64,000 nucleotides of DNA from Polynucleobacter necessarius (GCF_900095175.1 NZ_LT606946.1:1179592-1243591), one strand, 5' to 3'; shown: positions 10,599 through 20,294, numbered from the stretch's first letter. Notes: generated by a model from the sequence alone, not told the origin. Translations and numbers: made by a program.

Positions 10599-11703
10599 AT
10601 GGAAGCCGAACAACTCAATACTATTTCAAATACCCTGTCCGATCTGCTCACTCGTGAGCAAGCACTTCGGGGGTATCTTTGACTTCGAAGTAAAATCACG
10701 ACGCCTTACTGAAGTTAACTCTATTCTTGAAGATCCCACCATCTGGGACGATCAAAAAAAAGCACAAGCCCTCGGCAAAGAAAAGAAATTGCTTGATGGT
10801 GTTGTTGCCACCCTCACTGATTTAAATAGCAATATCACTGGTGCCATCGAGTTATTCGATATAGCCAAGGAAGAAAGTGATTTTGAAACTATTGCTGCTA
10901 TTGAGCAAGATGTTGAGAGCTACAGCAAGATCATCCATGATCTTGAGTTCCGTCGCATGTTCCATAACGAGATGGATTCCTGCAATTGCTTTATTGACAT
11001 TCAAGCGGGTGCTGGCGGAACAGAGGCTTGCGACTGGGCTAGCATGCTCTTCCGCCAATACCTCAAGTATTGTGAGCGCAAAGGCTATAAAACAGAAATT
11101 CTGGAAGAGTCTGATGGTGATGTTGCTGGCATTAAGAGCGCCACTATCAAAGTGGATGGTGAGTATGCTTACGGTCACCTACGCTCAGAGACTGGCGTTC
11201 ACCGCCTAGTTCGTAAATCACCATTTGATTCATCAAACGGTCGTCACACCTCTTTTGCCAGTATTTATGTGTACCCAGAGATTGATGATTCGATTGAGAT
11301 TGACGTTAACCCAGCTGATATTCGTACCGATACCTATCGCGCCTCTGGTGCGGGTGGTCAGCACATTAATAAAACCGACTCTGCTGTTCGCTTGACCCAC
11401 CTTCCAACCGGAATTGTGGTGCAGTGCCAGAATGACCGAAGCCAACACCGTAATAGAGCCGAAGCCATGACGATGTTGAAATCACGTTTGTATGAGCATG
11501 AGATGCAAAAGCGTCGTGCAGAGCAAGACAAACTTGAAGCCAGTAAGACCGATGTAGGCTGGGGTCACCAGATCCGCTCCTACGCACTGGATCAAAGTCG
11601 CATTAAAGACTTACGCACTAACGTTGAGATATCCAATACACAAAAGGTATTGGATGGTGATCTTGATGCCTTTATTGAAGTCAGCCTGAAACAAGGCGTT
11701 TGA
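10599..11703 (+). CDS. prfB: Peptide chain release factor RF2, with programmed +1 frameshift
   Basis: Class I release factor recognising UAA and UGA. Translation starts at ATG 10599 ([13 protein letters not shown]) and meets an in-frame TGA at codon 28 (10680-10682). A +1 slip on CUU-U then reads GAC onward and gives about 367 residues. Downstream motifs are the SPF stop-recognition tripeptide (VRKSPFDSS) and the catalytic GGQ loop ([10 protein letters not shown]). The slip site is the normal autoregulation of prfB, not damage. Spacing to lysS is 34 bp, so the two may be cotranscribed. Confidence 0.95.
10669..10683 (+). promoter_or_regulatory. prfB programmed +1 frameshift site
   Basis: The classic element is present: an internal Shine-Dalgarno-like GGGGG (within CGGGGGTAT), a short spacer, then CTT TGA C. 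Low RF2 leaves the UGA unfilled, the peptidyl-tRNA slips from CUU to UUU, and translation continues at GAC. This matches the established mechanism in bacterial prfB genes. Confidence 0.95.
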
Positions 11704-11737
11704 TTTATTTCCCCTATTCCAGTTATTTATATTCCAT

Positions 11738-13288
11738 ATGAACGATCAAGTGAACTCCAATCCTAATCAAGCTACTGAAGCTGTTGATGAAAATCACATC
11801 ATTGCAGAGCGTCGCGAGAAACTAGCTAAGTTACGTGAAGGTGGAGTAGCTTTTCCAAATGACTTCGTGCCAACCCACTTAGCTGCAGATCTTCATACCC
11901 ACTACGATAGCCTCACCAAAGAAGAATTAGCTGCTAAGAAAGTGCATGTCAAAGTTGCCGGCCGCATGGTGCTCAAGCGTGTCATGGGCAAAGCCAGCTT
12001 TGCCACCATTCAAGATCGTAGCGGTCAGATTCAGTTCTATATCAATGATGAAATCAGTGGTGCAGATACTCATGGTGCATTTAAGCACTGGGATATGGGT
12101 GACTTTATCTCTGCCGAAGGCAATTTATTCAAGACCAATAAGGGTGAGCTCTCCGTTGAATGCAGTAATCTACGCCTCCTGAGCAAATCGTTGCGCCCTC
12201 TTCCAGATAAGTTCCACGGCCTCTCAGATTTAGAGACCAAATATCGTCAGCGCTATGTTGATTTGATTGTGAATCCAGAGAGTCGCAATACTTTTAGAGC
12301 GCGTAGCAATACGATCGCCTCCTTGCGTCGCCATATGCTGGATGCGGACTTCATGGAAGTTGAAACACCAATGCTCCACCCGATTCCTGGTGGCGCTACG
12401 GCCAAGCCATTTATTACGCATCACAATGCCTTAGACATGCAAATGTTCTTGCGTATTGCGCCAGAGCTTTATTTGAAGCGCTTGGTAGTAGGTGGTTTTG
12501 AGCGTGTCTTTGAAATCAATCGCAATTTCCGTAACGAGGGCGTTAGTCCACGTCACAATCCAGAATTTACGATGATGGAGTTCTATGCGGCCTATACCGA
12601 TTACTGTTGGTTGATGGACTTCACAGAGGGCTTAATTCGTGCGGCAGCGATTGATGCGCAAGGCACTGCTGTTCTGACCCACCAGGGCCGTGAACTCGAT
12701 TTGAGCAAGCCATTCCAGCGCTTAACTATTACTGAAGCTATCTTGAAGTATTGCGGCCAGTCCAATAAGAGCTATGAGCCAGCTCAACTGGAAGATGCTG
12801 CATTTATTCGCGCTGAATTGAAAAAAGGTGGCGAGAACCCAGATTCCCCTACCCTCAAGAATGCAGGTATTGGCGCCCTTCAGTTAGCTTTATTTGAATT
12901 GGTTGCCGAGTCACACCTCTGGGAGCCGACTTACATCATTGATTACCCAATCGAAGTAAGCCCTCTTGCCCGTGAATCTGATACACGCCCCGGCATTACT
13001 GAGCGCTTTGAATTGTTCATCACCAGTCGCGAGATTGCCAATGGCTTCTCCGAGTTAAATGATGCCGAAGATCAGGCCAACCGCTTCCGCAAGCAAGTGG
13101 AACAAAAAGAAGCAGGTGATGAAGAGGCGATGTACTTTGACCACGACTTCATTCGTGCGCTTGAGTATGGCATGCCTCCAACTGGTGGCTGCGGTATCGG
13201 TATTGACCGCTTAGTCATGCTACTGACTGATGCACCCAATATTCGGGATGTGATTTTGTTCCCGCATCTCCGTCGCGAAGAAGAGTAA
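11738..13288 (+). CDS. lysS: Lysyl-tRNA synthetase, class II
   Basis: A 516-residue class II synthetase that charges tRNA-Lys. An N-terminal OB-fold anticodon-binding domain (about 60-170) precedes the catalytic domain with motif 2 region ([20 protein letters not shown]) and motif 3 near the C-terminus ([15 protein letters not shown]). Length and motifs are normal. It follows prfB, a conserved neighbour arrangement in many bacteria, and ends at a clear Rho-independent terminator. Confidence 0.97.
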   Translation: MNDQVNSNPNQATEAVDENHIIAERREKLAKLREGGVAFPNDFVPTHLAADLHTHYDSLTKEELAAKKVHVKVAGRMVLKRVMGKASFATIQDRSGQIQFYINDEISGADTHGAFKHWDMGDFISAEGNLFKTNKGELSVECSNLRLLSKSLRPLPDKFHGLSDLETKYRQRYVDLIVNPESRNTFRARSNTIASLRRHMLDADFMEVETPMLHPIPGGATAKPFITHHNALDMQMFLRIAPELYLKRLVVGGFERVFEINRNFRNEGVSPRHNPEFTMMEFYAAYTDYCWLMDFTEGLIRAAAIDAQGTAVLTHQGRELDLSKPFQRLTITEAILKYCGQSNKSYEPAQLEDAAFIRAELKKGGENPDSPTLKNAGIGALQLALFELVAESHLWEPTYIIDYPIEVSPLARESDTRPGITERFELFITSREIANGFSELNDAEDQANRFRKQVEQKEAGDEEAMYFDHDFIRALEYGMPPTGGCGIGIDRLVMLLTDAPNIRDVILFPHLRREEE

Positions 13289-13315
13289 TTTACTCGAACT
13301 CTATTTCTAGAAATT

Positions 13316-13350
13316 AAAAAGCCGCAGCGATTACATTCTGCGGCTTTTTT
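13316..13350 (+). terminator. Rho-independent terminator after lysS
   Basis: A 7-bp GC-rich stem (GCCGCAG / CTGCGGC) with a 10-base loop, preceded by A5 and followed by T6. The flanking A and T runs let it work in both directions, serving lysS on the plus strand and the small minus-strand gene at 13372. Confidence 0.9.
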
Positions 13351-13371
13351 AACTTCTGCGTATATCTTGAC

Positions 13372-13500
13372 TTATTCGCCTGCAGCAATCTTCTTTAAGA
13401 ACATACGGACAAAAAATACTGCCATGCCACTAATGAACAGTATTACTGCCAAGCTGAGCTGGCCAGCGAAAGTGCCAAACAATTCTTTAAATAAGACCAT
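13372..13500 (-). CDS. DUF3149 small membrane protein
   Basis: A 42-residue protein, MVLFKELFGTFAG..., with one membrane helix (LSLAVILFISGMAVFFV) and a positively charged end (RMFLKKIAAGE). It matches the DUF3149 family of tiny betaproteobacterial membrane proteins of unknown function. The start at 13500 is chosen because AAGGAG stands 6 bases upstream; an ATG at 13506 directly abuts that site. It is short and lies alone between lysS and the OsmC gene. Confidence 0.75.
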   Translation of the reverse strand: MVLFKELFGTFAGQLSLAVILFISGMAVFFVRMFLKKIAAGE

Positions 13501-13580
13501 CTCCATCTCCTTTTAAATTTCCTAATACCACTTTAGGCTTTTCAAAAGGAGACTGTTTTGGCCCAAATCAAAGGAAAGCC

Positions 13581-14033
13581 TTATATCGCTGGATATAACT
13601 GCTGATTATTAGAGTCGATCACTGTCACATTAACTGGAATACCCAGGCTAACACTAGAAGATACGGTGCAGAAATCCTAAAACTGAGCCAATACTCGATC
13701 CAAATTTTCCAAAGTAGATCCTGGTACCCCAATATGAATATCAACGTAGATCGCCAGAATCCGCAAGCGGTTTTGTTCATTTCTACCAATCTCGCAACGT
13801 GCCTTGGTTTCTATCGGCTCTGGATTTTGCTTAAACTTTCTTAAAGCGAATAGCAAGGAGTCAGACAAGCAATTAGCTACTCCAGCCAATAAAAACTGAG
13901 ATGGCGTAGCACCTTGAGACCTTCCAAGGGGTGGCGGCTCATCGCCATAAACCGGATCACGCTCCTCGTTGTAATAAATAGCAAATTGATAATCAGACTG
14001 TTGAACTAGTCTTACTGATGGGGATTCACTCAT
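13581..14033 (-). pseudogene. OsmC/YhfA family protein with premature TAG
   Basis: The 118 residues before the stop carry an OsmC-like fold (GATPSQFLLAGVANCLSDSLLFAL, with the peroxidatic-type cysteine in NCLSDS). An in-frame TAG (13677-13679) interrupts the protein after LAQF. The same frame continues for about 31 codons and supplies the expected C-terminus, DFCTVSSSVSLGIPVNVTV, with the second conserved cysteine. The lost codon is probably GAG. OsmC proteins are thiol-dependent peroxidases or act in redox homeostasis. Without the C-terminal cysteine the product would be inactive. Confidence 0.8.
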
Positions 14034-14073
14034 ATGAACTCCTTAAATAACTGCTTTTTAACAACACTAATGA

Positions 14074-14454
14074 CTAATCAAATACTACAGCTTCGGGCTT
14101 CGCAATTGGGTAACCTGCTTCGCTCCAAGCATCAAAACCGCCATCAATTGATTGAACATCTTGATATCCCATCTCATGCAAGGCCCTTGCAGCTAAGGCT
14201 GCTCTTCCACTAGTCTTGCAATAGAGCACAATCTTTAAATCTCGGGCGCTTAGCGCTGGATTACCGCTTAACTTAAATTCCAGCATACCTCTCGACATAT
14301 GGATGGCTCCAGGAATATGGCCGCTCGCATACTCATCTGCCTCACGGACGTCCAGCAAGATGTCTGCATTTTGAATTGCCTGCGGTGCATCTGCCAAGCT
14401 AACCTCTTTAATGCTGCTCTTGGCGAGAGCGACTAAATCATGCGCTGTTTTCAT
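14074..14454 (-). CDS. Rhodanese-domain protein
   Basis: A 126-residue single-domain rhodanese. The typical segments are present: DILLDVREADEYASGHIPGAIH, then the catalytic cysteine loop VLYCKTSGRAALAA and the C-terminal IDGGFDAWSEAGYP. Such proteins transfer sulfane sulfur or act as sulfur carriers; here it sits among other small redox genes (OsmC, ICMT-like) just before the sulfur-assimilation cluster. It has no signal peptide, so it is cytoplasmic. Substrate is unknown. Confidence 0.88.
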   Translation of the reverse strand: MKTAHDLVALAKSSIKEVSLADAPQAIQNADILLDVREADEYASGHIPGAIHMSRGMLEFKLSGNPALSARDLKIVLYCKTSGRAALAARALHEMGYQDVQSIDGGFDAWSEAGYPIAKPEAVVFD

Positions 14455-14501
14455 CTGAATTCCTTTTATTTATATTAAATAACATTATATATAAATATAT
14501 A

Positions 14502-14987
14502 CTAATAACAGCCTGGAATCAACTTTTTGACTCTGCGCTGATACTCTTTATATGCAGGAAAGCGCTCTACCAGCCAAATCTCCTCCCTTCTCGCCTTGAC
14601 ATCAAATAAAACAAGCAAGGCAATTGCATAAGCCAAAACATAAACACCGGGGAAGATAAGCAACCAAGCAAAAGCTGCCAAAAGCACTCCAAAATATATT
14701 GGATGGCGGACATAACTATAGAGGCCAAACTGCACAAACTGCGCATTGTCTTTTGGGTATGGCAAGGGGGTAAGATTTTTACCAAGATTGATCACTGCAA
14801 TAAACATTACCAAGATTGAAATCAGACCAACCGAAATACCACAGGACACAAAGATATTTTTGAGAGGCTCGGAAGTCAGTAAATCTGGCCCCCTAGGGCC
14901 GAATAAAATCAAGCCAATCAGAATTGCCTGAATGACGACATACCAAGCGCCGCGTTCAATAATAGATTTTGGAGTCAAGGTGTTCAT
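14502..14987 (-). CDS. Isoprenylcysteine carboxyl methyltransferase-family membrane protein
   Basis: A 161-residue integral membrane protein with about four to five helices. The C-terminal half carries the ICMT/PEMT signature (YSYVRHPIYFG near residue 90 and RREEIWLVERFPAYKEYQRRV). Bacterial members are assumed SAM-dependent methyltransferases of unknown substrate. It is 47 bp upstream of the rhodanese gene on the same strand, so the two may be cotranscribed. Confidence 0.82.
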   Translation of the reverse strand: MNTLTPKSIIERGAWYVVIQAILIGLILFGPRGPDLLTSEPLKNIFVSCGISVGLISILVMFIAVINLGKNLTPLPYPKDNAQFVQFGLYSYVRHPIYFGVLLAAFAWLLIFPGVYVLAYAIALLVLFDVKARREEIWLVERFPAYKEYQRRVKKLIPGCY

Positions 14988-15161
14988 TACTAAAGCCTTA
15001 CGGGGAACATGTCACATGTCTACCCTTAACAGCAAGTGATGGCTATCTCAAATGTCTCGTTCGTTTTAAAGGCAATCACCCTGTTATCATGGTATTAAAG
15101 ACACTTAATGAAATTCAGGGTAAGCTTTGAAACATAAAAGAATCTCAATCAGAAGGACTGC

Positions 15162-15524
15162 ATGAAAGCTCTCATTTTATTTGGCCACGGCGCCCGTGAT
15201 GTTCGCTGGCGTGAGCCATTTGACCGCTTAAAGGAAAAATGGGTAGCGCAGCATTCCAATATAGTTGTTGAGTTCGCCTTTTTGGAGCTGATGGGGCCAA
15301 GCCTCGTGGAAGCTGTGGGCTCTTTAGCATCTCAGGGGGCCAAAGAGATTACGGTTTTGCCCGTATTTTTTGGACAGGGCGGCCACTTACGTAATGACTT
15401 TCCTGCCCTGCTCACTGCTTGTCGTGAAATATTTCCTGAAATTACTTTAAGCGCTACGCTGGCAGTTGGTGAGGACGAGGCTGTTTTGCAGTCCATCATT
15501 GAGTACGCTGCAAGAGCCATCTAA
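15162..15524 (+). CDS. cbiX: CbiX/SirB-type sirohydrochlorin chelatase
   Basis: A 120-residue small CbiX-type chelatase. It starts MKALILFGHGARD with the metal-binding histidine and later shows LPVFFGQGGHLRNDFP with the second histidine. It would insert Fe2+ (or Co2+) into sirohydrochlorin; next to SUMT and sulfite reductase, siroheme formation is the likely role. AAGGA lies ahead of the start. Its last 78 bp overlap the convergent end of the SUMT gene. It is intact although its presumed client, cysI, is broken. Confidence 0.88.
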   Translation: MKALILFGHGARDVRWREPFDRLKEKWVAQHSNIVVEFAFLELMGPSLVEAVGSLASQGAKEITVLPVFFGQGGHLRNDFPALLTACREIFPEITLSATLAVGEDEAVLQSIIEYAARAI

Positions 15525-16307
15525 CTCCGAGGACAGCACTTGTGGCTTCTGTCTTAACGCTTCGCCAATCATAACTAAAGCTGGCGAAGCGGCATTAAAC
15601 CACTCATTTGCTTCACCATTCGCCAATTGACCAAGAGTGCTGGACCAATGACGTTCATTCTTGGTGCTGACGGCCCCCAGAATATGGACAGGCGTCCCAT
15701 CATCGTGCTTGGTATCACTCTCAATTAATTGCTTAGCAATGTTTGTTGCATCTTTACGCCCCATGTAATACACCAAGGTATCTGCATTGGGTTGCGCCAG
15801 AGAGGCATGTTCTGATTTTGAAGGATTGTTGTCACCTAGGTCTTGCCCTTGCGCTACAGTGACAAAAGCTACACTTCTGCTAACGCCTCGCAAGGTGAGT
15901 GATTGCTGCATAGAAGCGGCCCCAGCTAAAGCGGCAGTGATGCCAGGCACCACTTCCACTTCAATACCAGCTAGCTTGAGTGCTTGGATTTCTTCATCAG
16001 CACGACCAAACATCATCGGGTCGCCACCTTTTAACCTAATAATGATTTGATGGTTTTTTGCCGCATCCACTAAGCGCTTATTAATAAAATGCTGTGCGGA
16101 AGAAAGCTTGCCGCAACGCTTACCTACAGCCACTTTAGCTGCCTGAGGGCAAAGTTCCAACATTGTTGGATCCACCAAGGCATCATGAAACACGATGTCT
16201 GCCTGCGCCAATAATCTTGCACCACGCAAAGTGATGAGGTCTGCAGCCCCAGGGCCTGCCCCGACCAAAAAAACCTTACCAAGTTTTGGAGTATTAGTTG
16301 TAGACAT
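15447..16307 (-). CDS. cobA: Uroporphyrinogen-III C-methyltransferase (SUMT)
   Basis: A 286-residue SAM-dependent methylase making precorrin-2 on the way to siroheme. Motifs include VGAGPGAADLITLRG at the N-terminus and IRLKGGDPMMFGRA around residue 95. It is the SUMT domain alone, not the full CysG fusion. The last ~30 residues (from about QKPQVLSSELDG) extend beyond the usual SUMT end, and this part overlaps cbiX on the other strand. The overlap may be a read-on after loss of the native stop. Confidence 0.9.
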   Translation of the reverse strand: MSTTNTPKLGKVFLVGAGPGAADLITLRGARLLAQADIVFHDALVDPTMLELCPQAAKVAVGKRCGKLSSAQHFINKRLVDAAKNHQIIIRLKGGDPMMFGRADEEIQALKLAGIEVEVVPGITAALAGAASMQQSLTLRGVSRSVAFVTVAQGQDLGDNNPSKSEHASLAQPNADTLVYYMGRKDATNIAKQLIESDTKHDDGTPVHILGAVSTKNERHWSSTLGQLANGEANEWFNAASPALVMIGEALRQKPQVLSSELDGSCSVLNDGLQNSLVLTNCQRSA

Positions 16308-16327
16308 TCGCCGTTTCTCTAAGGAGT

Positions 16328-16870
16328 TTAAGCAATAGTGGCGCGTTGATCGCGCCAGCTGTTTTGCGTCACTACCGAAAAAAGATCAAACTGCTTGAGG
16401 GCAATATCGAGGTTTTGATCGGGGCGTAATTCAAAGGCATCAAAGCCGACGCGTGCGCCTTGTAAGACTTGATCGATTAAGACGTCCCCAATTGCGCGGA
16501 CTTCGCCTTGCCATTCAAAGCGATCTCTTAGCAGGGCTGCAGTACTGAAACTTCTACCATCTCTAAAAATAGGGAAATGCGCCCCAACCACCGGCCAGAG
16601 TGATTTGCCCTCTTCAATGATTTCAGAGTGCTTCAGAATGTCATCATCGGCAGCAAACCAAACACCAATCTCGCCTTTACCTGCTCTACCGGCTACATCA
16701 GCGTTCTTGTGATGCGTAATCCACCAGTGGAATGGCACTAGAACCTTATGGAATCCATGCTTCAAATCTGGAATACCACCTTCATCGCGTTCGCCATCCC
16801 ATACCTACCAATCATTGGCAATCAAAGTTGGCTTTCCGCCTTTAGGGTAATAAATAATCTGTTGGTTCAT
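16328..16870 (-). pseudogene. DUF934 protein of the sulfite-reduction operon, premature TAG
   Basis: DUF934 proteins accompany cysI in Burkholderiales and are thought to support sulfite reduction. The gene starts at ATG 16870 (MNQQIIYYPKGGKPTLIAND) and hits TAG at 16805-16807 after IANDW. The same frame then runs intact for about 160 codons (VWDGERDEGGIPDL and onward) to 16328. The original codon was probably CAG or a Tyr codon. Internal reinitiation at 16765 would give a 145-residue fragment lacking the N-terminus. It lies 13 bp after cysI in the same direction. Confidence 0.8.
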
Positions 16871-16883
16871 AGCGTTTTTGTAA

Positions 16884-18611
16884 TTAGACCGCTGCACCCT
16901 TGGAGTGTTTGCCATTATTTTTATAGGCAGCCTCCTTAAATGGAGTTACGCCCAATCTGCGATAGGTCTCAATAAATGGTTCGTCAGCCGAGCGCTGCTC
17001 TACATAAGTGTTGATGATGCTGGTCATCACATCCGGAATTTCATTAGCGTAAAAAGAAGGTCCAATGACTTTTCCGATAGAAGCATCATTACCTTGATCA
17101 CCACCTAAAGTAATCTGATACCACTCTTCGCCATCCTTATCAACGCCGAGTACCCCGATATTGCCAACGTGATGATGGCCGCAGGAGTTGATGCAGCCAG
17201 AGATATTTAGGGTGATATCACCTAAGTCATGCAAATAATCCAAGTCATCAAATCGCTCTTGAATTGCTTTGGCAATCGGTAAAGATTTGGCATTGGCTAG
17301 TGAGCAGAAGTCACCGCCTGGGCAGGCAATGATATCTGTGAGTAAGCCAATATTAGGCAGTACTAAATTATAGTTTTTAGCGGCTCGCCAAAGATTTAAT
17401 AACTCTGCCTGCTCCACATCAGCGAAAACCAAATTTTGTTCATGCGTTACACGAAGTTCACCAAAACTATATTGGTCGGCTAAGTCGGCGATGGCATTCA
17501 TTTGCGCGCTAGTGGCATCGCCAGGAGCCGCAGTACCATGGGGCTTGAGCGACAGAATGACTGTGGCATAACCAGGCACTTGATGTGGCTTGACGTTGCG
17601 CTCTAGCCAGCAAGTAAATGCAATCTCCTCATTAGCATCTAGTTTAGATTCGGCATGAGACTGTAATTGCAAACTACTTAATGCTGGCAAGCTTTTATAA
17701 CTTGGTTTGGTAAAGTGCTTAGCGACACGCTCCCACTCAGATTGTGTGAAGTTATCTTTACTTTGCTTGGTGTCGTTATGTAGTTGGGCCCACTCGCCCT
17801 CTACTTGGCGTGCGAATTCTTCTGGGCCTAGAGCCTTGACTAAAATCTTGATCCGAGCCTTGTACAGATTGTCACGCCGACCAAATCGATTATAGACCTG
17901 TAAAAGAGCTGTTAAGTAGCTAGGCAGAACTTGCCATGGAACATTCTGCTTGATGAGTGAACCCAGAATCGGAGTGCGGCCCATGCCACCACCAGCGTAG
18001 ATATTTGCTGTTAACTCACCATTGTTGATGCTGGGATTTTTCTGGAACTCAATACCAACGTCATGACAAAGCAATACGGTGCGATCTTCTTTGGCACCAT
18101 TAATTGCAAACTTGAACTTGCGTGGCAAGTGCGCAAACTCTGGATGGAGTGTTGACCATTGACGGAGTAATTCACAGATGGGTCTAGGGTCGATATATTC
18201 ATCAGCTGCGACTCCGGCAAAAGCATCACTCGTAATATTACGAATACAGTTGCCTGAGGTTTGGATAGCATGCATCTCGACTTTGGCTAGCTCAGCCAAG
18301 ATATCGGGAGTCTGTTCCAGCTCTACCCAGTTAAATTGAATATTTTGACGAGTTGTAAAGTGGTCGTAACCACGGTCATACTTATCCGCAATGAAAGCGA
18401 GGGTGCGTAACTGCCTGGAACTCAACAAGCCATATGGAATGGCAACGCGCAATATGTAAGCATGCCGCTGATGGTAGAGGCCGTTTTGTAGCCGGAGTGG
18501 GCGGAATTCTTCTTCAGCGAGAGTGCCGTTAAGGCGACGCTCAACCTGGTCTCGAAATTAGTTAACCGGCTGATCTACCAGCGTTTGGTCAATAGGGTCG
18601 TATTTATACAT
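16884..18611 (-). pseudogene. cysI: Sulfite reductase hemoprotein, premature TAA at codon 18
   Basis: Siroheme/4Fe-4S enzyme reducing sulfite to sulfide in sulfur assimilation. The true start appears to be ATG 18611 (MYKYDPIDQTLVDQPVN), followed by TAA at 18558-18560 (probably from CAA) and an intact frame (FRDQVERRLNGTLAEEEF) into the conserved body. The cluster-binding cysteines are present as CPGGDFCSLA and CINSCGHHH near the C-terminus. No good alternative start exists downstream (the next ATG-like codons give an N-terminally cut protein). Only one lesion in about 575 codons, so the loss is recent. Confidence 0.88.
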
Positions 18612-18795
18612 AGCCTGCACATGGTCTAGTTATAGTCATATTTCAACAAATAATTAAATGTAGAATCTATATATCTTTATAGAAACTTCCTGCTCAACTA
18701 CCCAAAGGCGGCAGACAGGAAGACAGTCGAATTTAGAGTTAGACGCTAAATTCTGAGGAGTCGTTATGCATGGATAGGTCCACAACCTACTTCGA
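18612..18795 (-). other. Structured leader upstream of cysI
   Basis: This 184-bp gap holds two minus-strand hairpins: GAATTTAG/CTAAATTC (8-bp stem, 9-base loop, 18729-18753) and CTTCCTG/CAGGAAG (7-bp stem, 18686-18722). One frame through the second hairpin reads FDCLPVCRLWVVEQEVS, with two cysteine codons, and could be a leader peptide starting from a TTG. The arrangement suggests a cis-acting leader controlling cysI. No known riboswitch class is recognised by eye. Confidence 0.4.
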
Positions 18796-19068
18796 TTAGT
18801 AAGTAATGGCCTTTTTAAAGGCCTCATCAACATCAGCTTGATCTTGAGCCAATACATGCTGAACAATCAAAAACACTCCCGAAAAAAAGCTAACGCAGAC
18901 TAATAAACCAAAGGCATGGAATTGATTGAGGCCATTTTGATTAAGCACCTCAAGATAGCTAGCACTCTCCAGGGCAAGGTAAGTCGACAGACTCAAAAGA
19001 GCTAAACCCAGCAAAACTCTAGCTAAGGTTAAAAATAAAGATTTTTCACTCGTTGGCTTTGTGGACAT
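18796..19068 (-). CDS. Small two-helix membrane protein, unknown function
   Basis: A 90-residue protein starting MSTKPTSEKSLFLTL at 19068, where GGAAG lies just upstream; a GTG/ATG extension eight codons earlier is less likely. Two hydrophobic helices are visible (about ARVLLGLALLSLSTYLAL and AFGLLVCVSFFSGVFLIV) with an acidic tail DQADVDEAFKK. No family is recognised. It precedes the cysI leader on the same strand and may be part of the sulfur locus. Confidence 0.6.
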   Translation of the reverse strand: MSTKPTSEKSLFLTLARVLLGLALLSLSTYLALESASYLEVLNQNGLNQFHAFGLLVCVSFFSGVFLIVQHVLAQDQADVDEAFKKAITY

Positions 19069-19219
19069 AAGACTTCCTTCAAATAGGTACAAGAGGATCT
19101 TATGGGCTTGGCGTTTATAAGTAAAAGAATCCCTTTTTATAAGCTAAATACTTTTATATCTATAGAACCACGCTCAGAATGAGGATAATTAAGGTTTACA
19201 CCTCACTCATCAAGCATTT

Positions 19220-19996
19220 ATGGCAGCCTACAACACCGAAACCGTACTCACTGTTCATCATTGGAACGACACCCTCTTTAGCTTCACCACCACTCGTAAC
19301 AAAGGCTTACGCTTTCGTAGCGGGCATTTTCTGATGATTGGCTTAGAGGTTGAAAGCAAGCCTTTGGTGAGAGCTTATAGCGTTGCCAGCCCAAATTATG
19401 AAGAGCACTTAGAGTTCTTGAGCATCAAAGTTCAAGATGGCCCCCTCACCTCACGCCTTCAGAAAATTCAGGTTGGCGATCCTATTTTAGTGAGCGAGAA
19501 ATCTGTTGGCACCTTGGTCATTGATGACTTAAATCCAGGAAAACATCTCTACTTATTTAGTACGGGTACAGGCCTAGCGCCATTCATGAGCATCATTCGC
19601 GATCCAGATACTTATGAGAAGTTTGAAAAAGTCGCACTCATTCATGGCGTGCGTTTAGTGAGCGAACTGGCTTATGGTGATTACATTAAGAATGAGCTCA
19701 CTCAAAATGAATACATTGGTGAAATAATTCGTGAAAAATTGATCTACTACCCAACCGTTACGCGCGAAGCATTCAAACACACCGGCAGGCTAACTACCGC
19801 CATTGAATCTGGCCAACTCTTTAAAGATATTGGTTTGCCGCCCCTGGATCCAGCAGTAGATCGCGCGATGATCTGTGGCAGCCCCTCTATGCTTAAAGAG
19901 ACTGCAGAGATGCTCGATGCCAAAGGATTCAAAGTCTCCCCAAGCTTGGGGCAATTAGGTGACTATGTATTTGAACGTGCATTCGTAGAGAAGTAA
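19220..19996 (+). CDS. fpr: Ferredoxin/flavodoxin-NADP+ reductase
   Basis: A 258-residue FAD-dependent oxidoreductase. The FAD-binding motif RAYSVASPNYEEHLEF (near residue 51), the NADP-binding STGTGLAPFMSIIRD (near 115), CGSPSMLKE and an aromatic-poor C-terminal FVEK tail are all visible. It exchanges electrons between NADPH and ferredoxin or flavodoxin. Its divergent position opposite the cysI cluster fits a supply of low-potential electrons to sulfite reductase or Fe-S biogenesis. Intact. Confidence 0.93.
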   Translation: MAAYNTETVLTVHHWNDTLFSFTTTRNKGLRFRSGHFLMIGLEVESKPLVRAYSVASPNYEEHLEFLSIKVQDGPLTSRLQKIQVGDPILVSEKSVGTLVIDDLNPGKHLYLFSTGTGLAPFMSIIRDPDTYEKFEKVALIHGVRLVSELAYGDYIKNELTQNEYIGEIIREKLIYYPTVTREAFKHTGRLTTAIESGQLFKDIGLPPLDPAVDRAMICGSPSMLKETAEMLDAKGFKVSPSLGQLGDYVFERAFVEK

Positions 19997-20105
19997 TCTA
20001 TCTTATATAGCTAAAAGTAATTTAGTTATCACTATATATTCTTTGTGGATATATAGACCCCTTGGTAAATTATCTTTAACGAGATATTTACCAAGGAATA
20101 AAGAG

Positions 20106-20270
20106 ATGTCCCCCGTACGCGAGCATTACAACCCAATCATTACTAAACTTCTGAAAGAGCACGATCAGTTGCCACATGAAAATGTAGCAGAACGGAAGCG
20201 CTTTCAACGCAGAATTTTATTCCTGATGACGACTATCAAGATGGCAGAGTTTGAGGATTCTTACGCCTAA
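20106..20270 (+). CDS. Hypothetical 54-residue protein
   Basis: A small charged protein, MSPVREHYNPIITKLLKEHD..., with basic stretch AERKRFQRR and an acidic end AEFEDSYA. ATG 20106 follows GGAATAAAGAG, a moderate ribosome-binding site. No domain is recognised and there is no membrane segment. It lies about 110 bp after fpr and converges on suyZ. It may be a genuine conserved small protein; evidence is limited to the frame and the binding site. Confidence 0.45.
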   Translation: MSPVREHYNPIITKLLKEHDQLPHENVAERKRFQRRILFLMTTIKMAEFEDSYA

Positions 20271-20271
20271 G

Positions 20272-20294
20272 TTATTACAAAGTACTTGTAATAA
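20272..20294. terminator. Inverted repeat between convergent genes
   Basis: TTATTACAA and TTGTAATAA form a perfect 9-bp stem with loop AGTAC. It spans the suyZ stop codon and sits just after the 54-residue gene, where a bidirectional terminator is expected. The stem is AT-rich and lacks a long T run, so activity is uncertain. Confidence 0.4.

Noticed and set aside
10680..10682. prfB as another broken gene
   Set aside because: The CTT TGA C site with an upstream GGGGG element is the standard programmed frameshift of RF2.
18654..18866. A 70-residue protein overlapping the membrane-protein gene upstream of cysI
   Set aside because: Most of it lies in another frame of the membrane protein. Only its last part, in the cysI leader, might be meaningful and is reported as a leader candidate.
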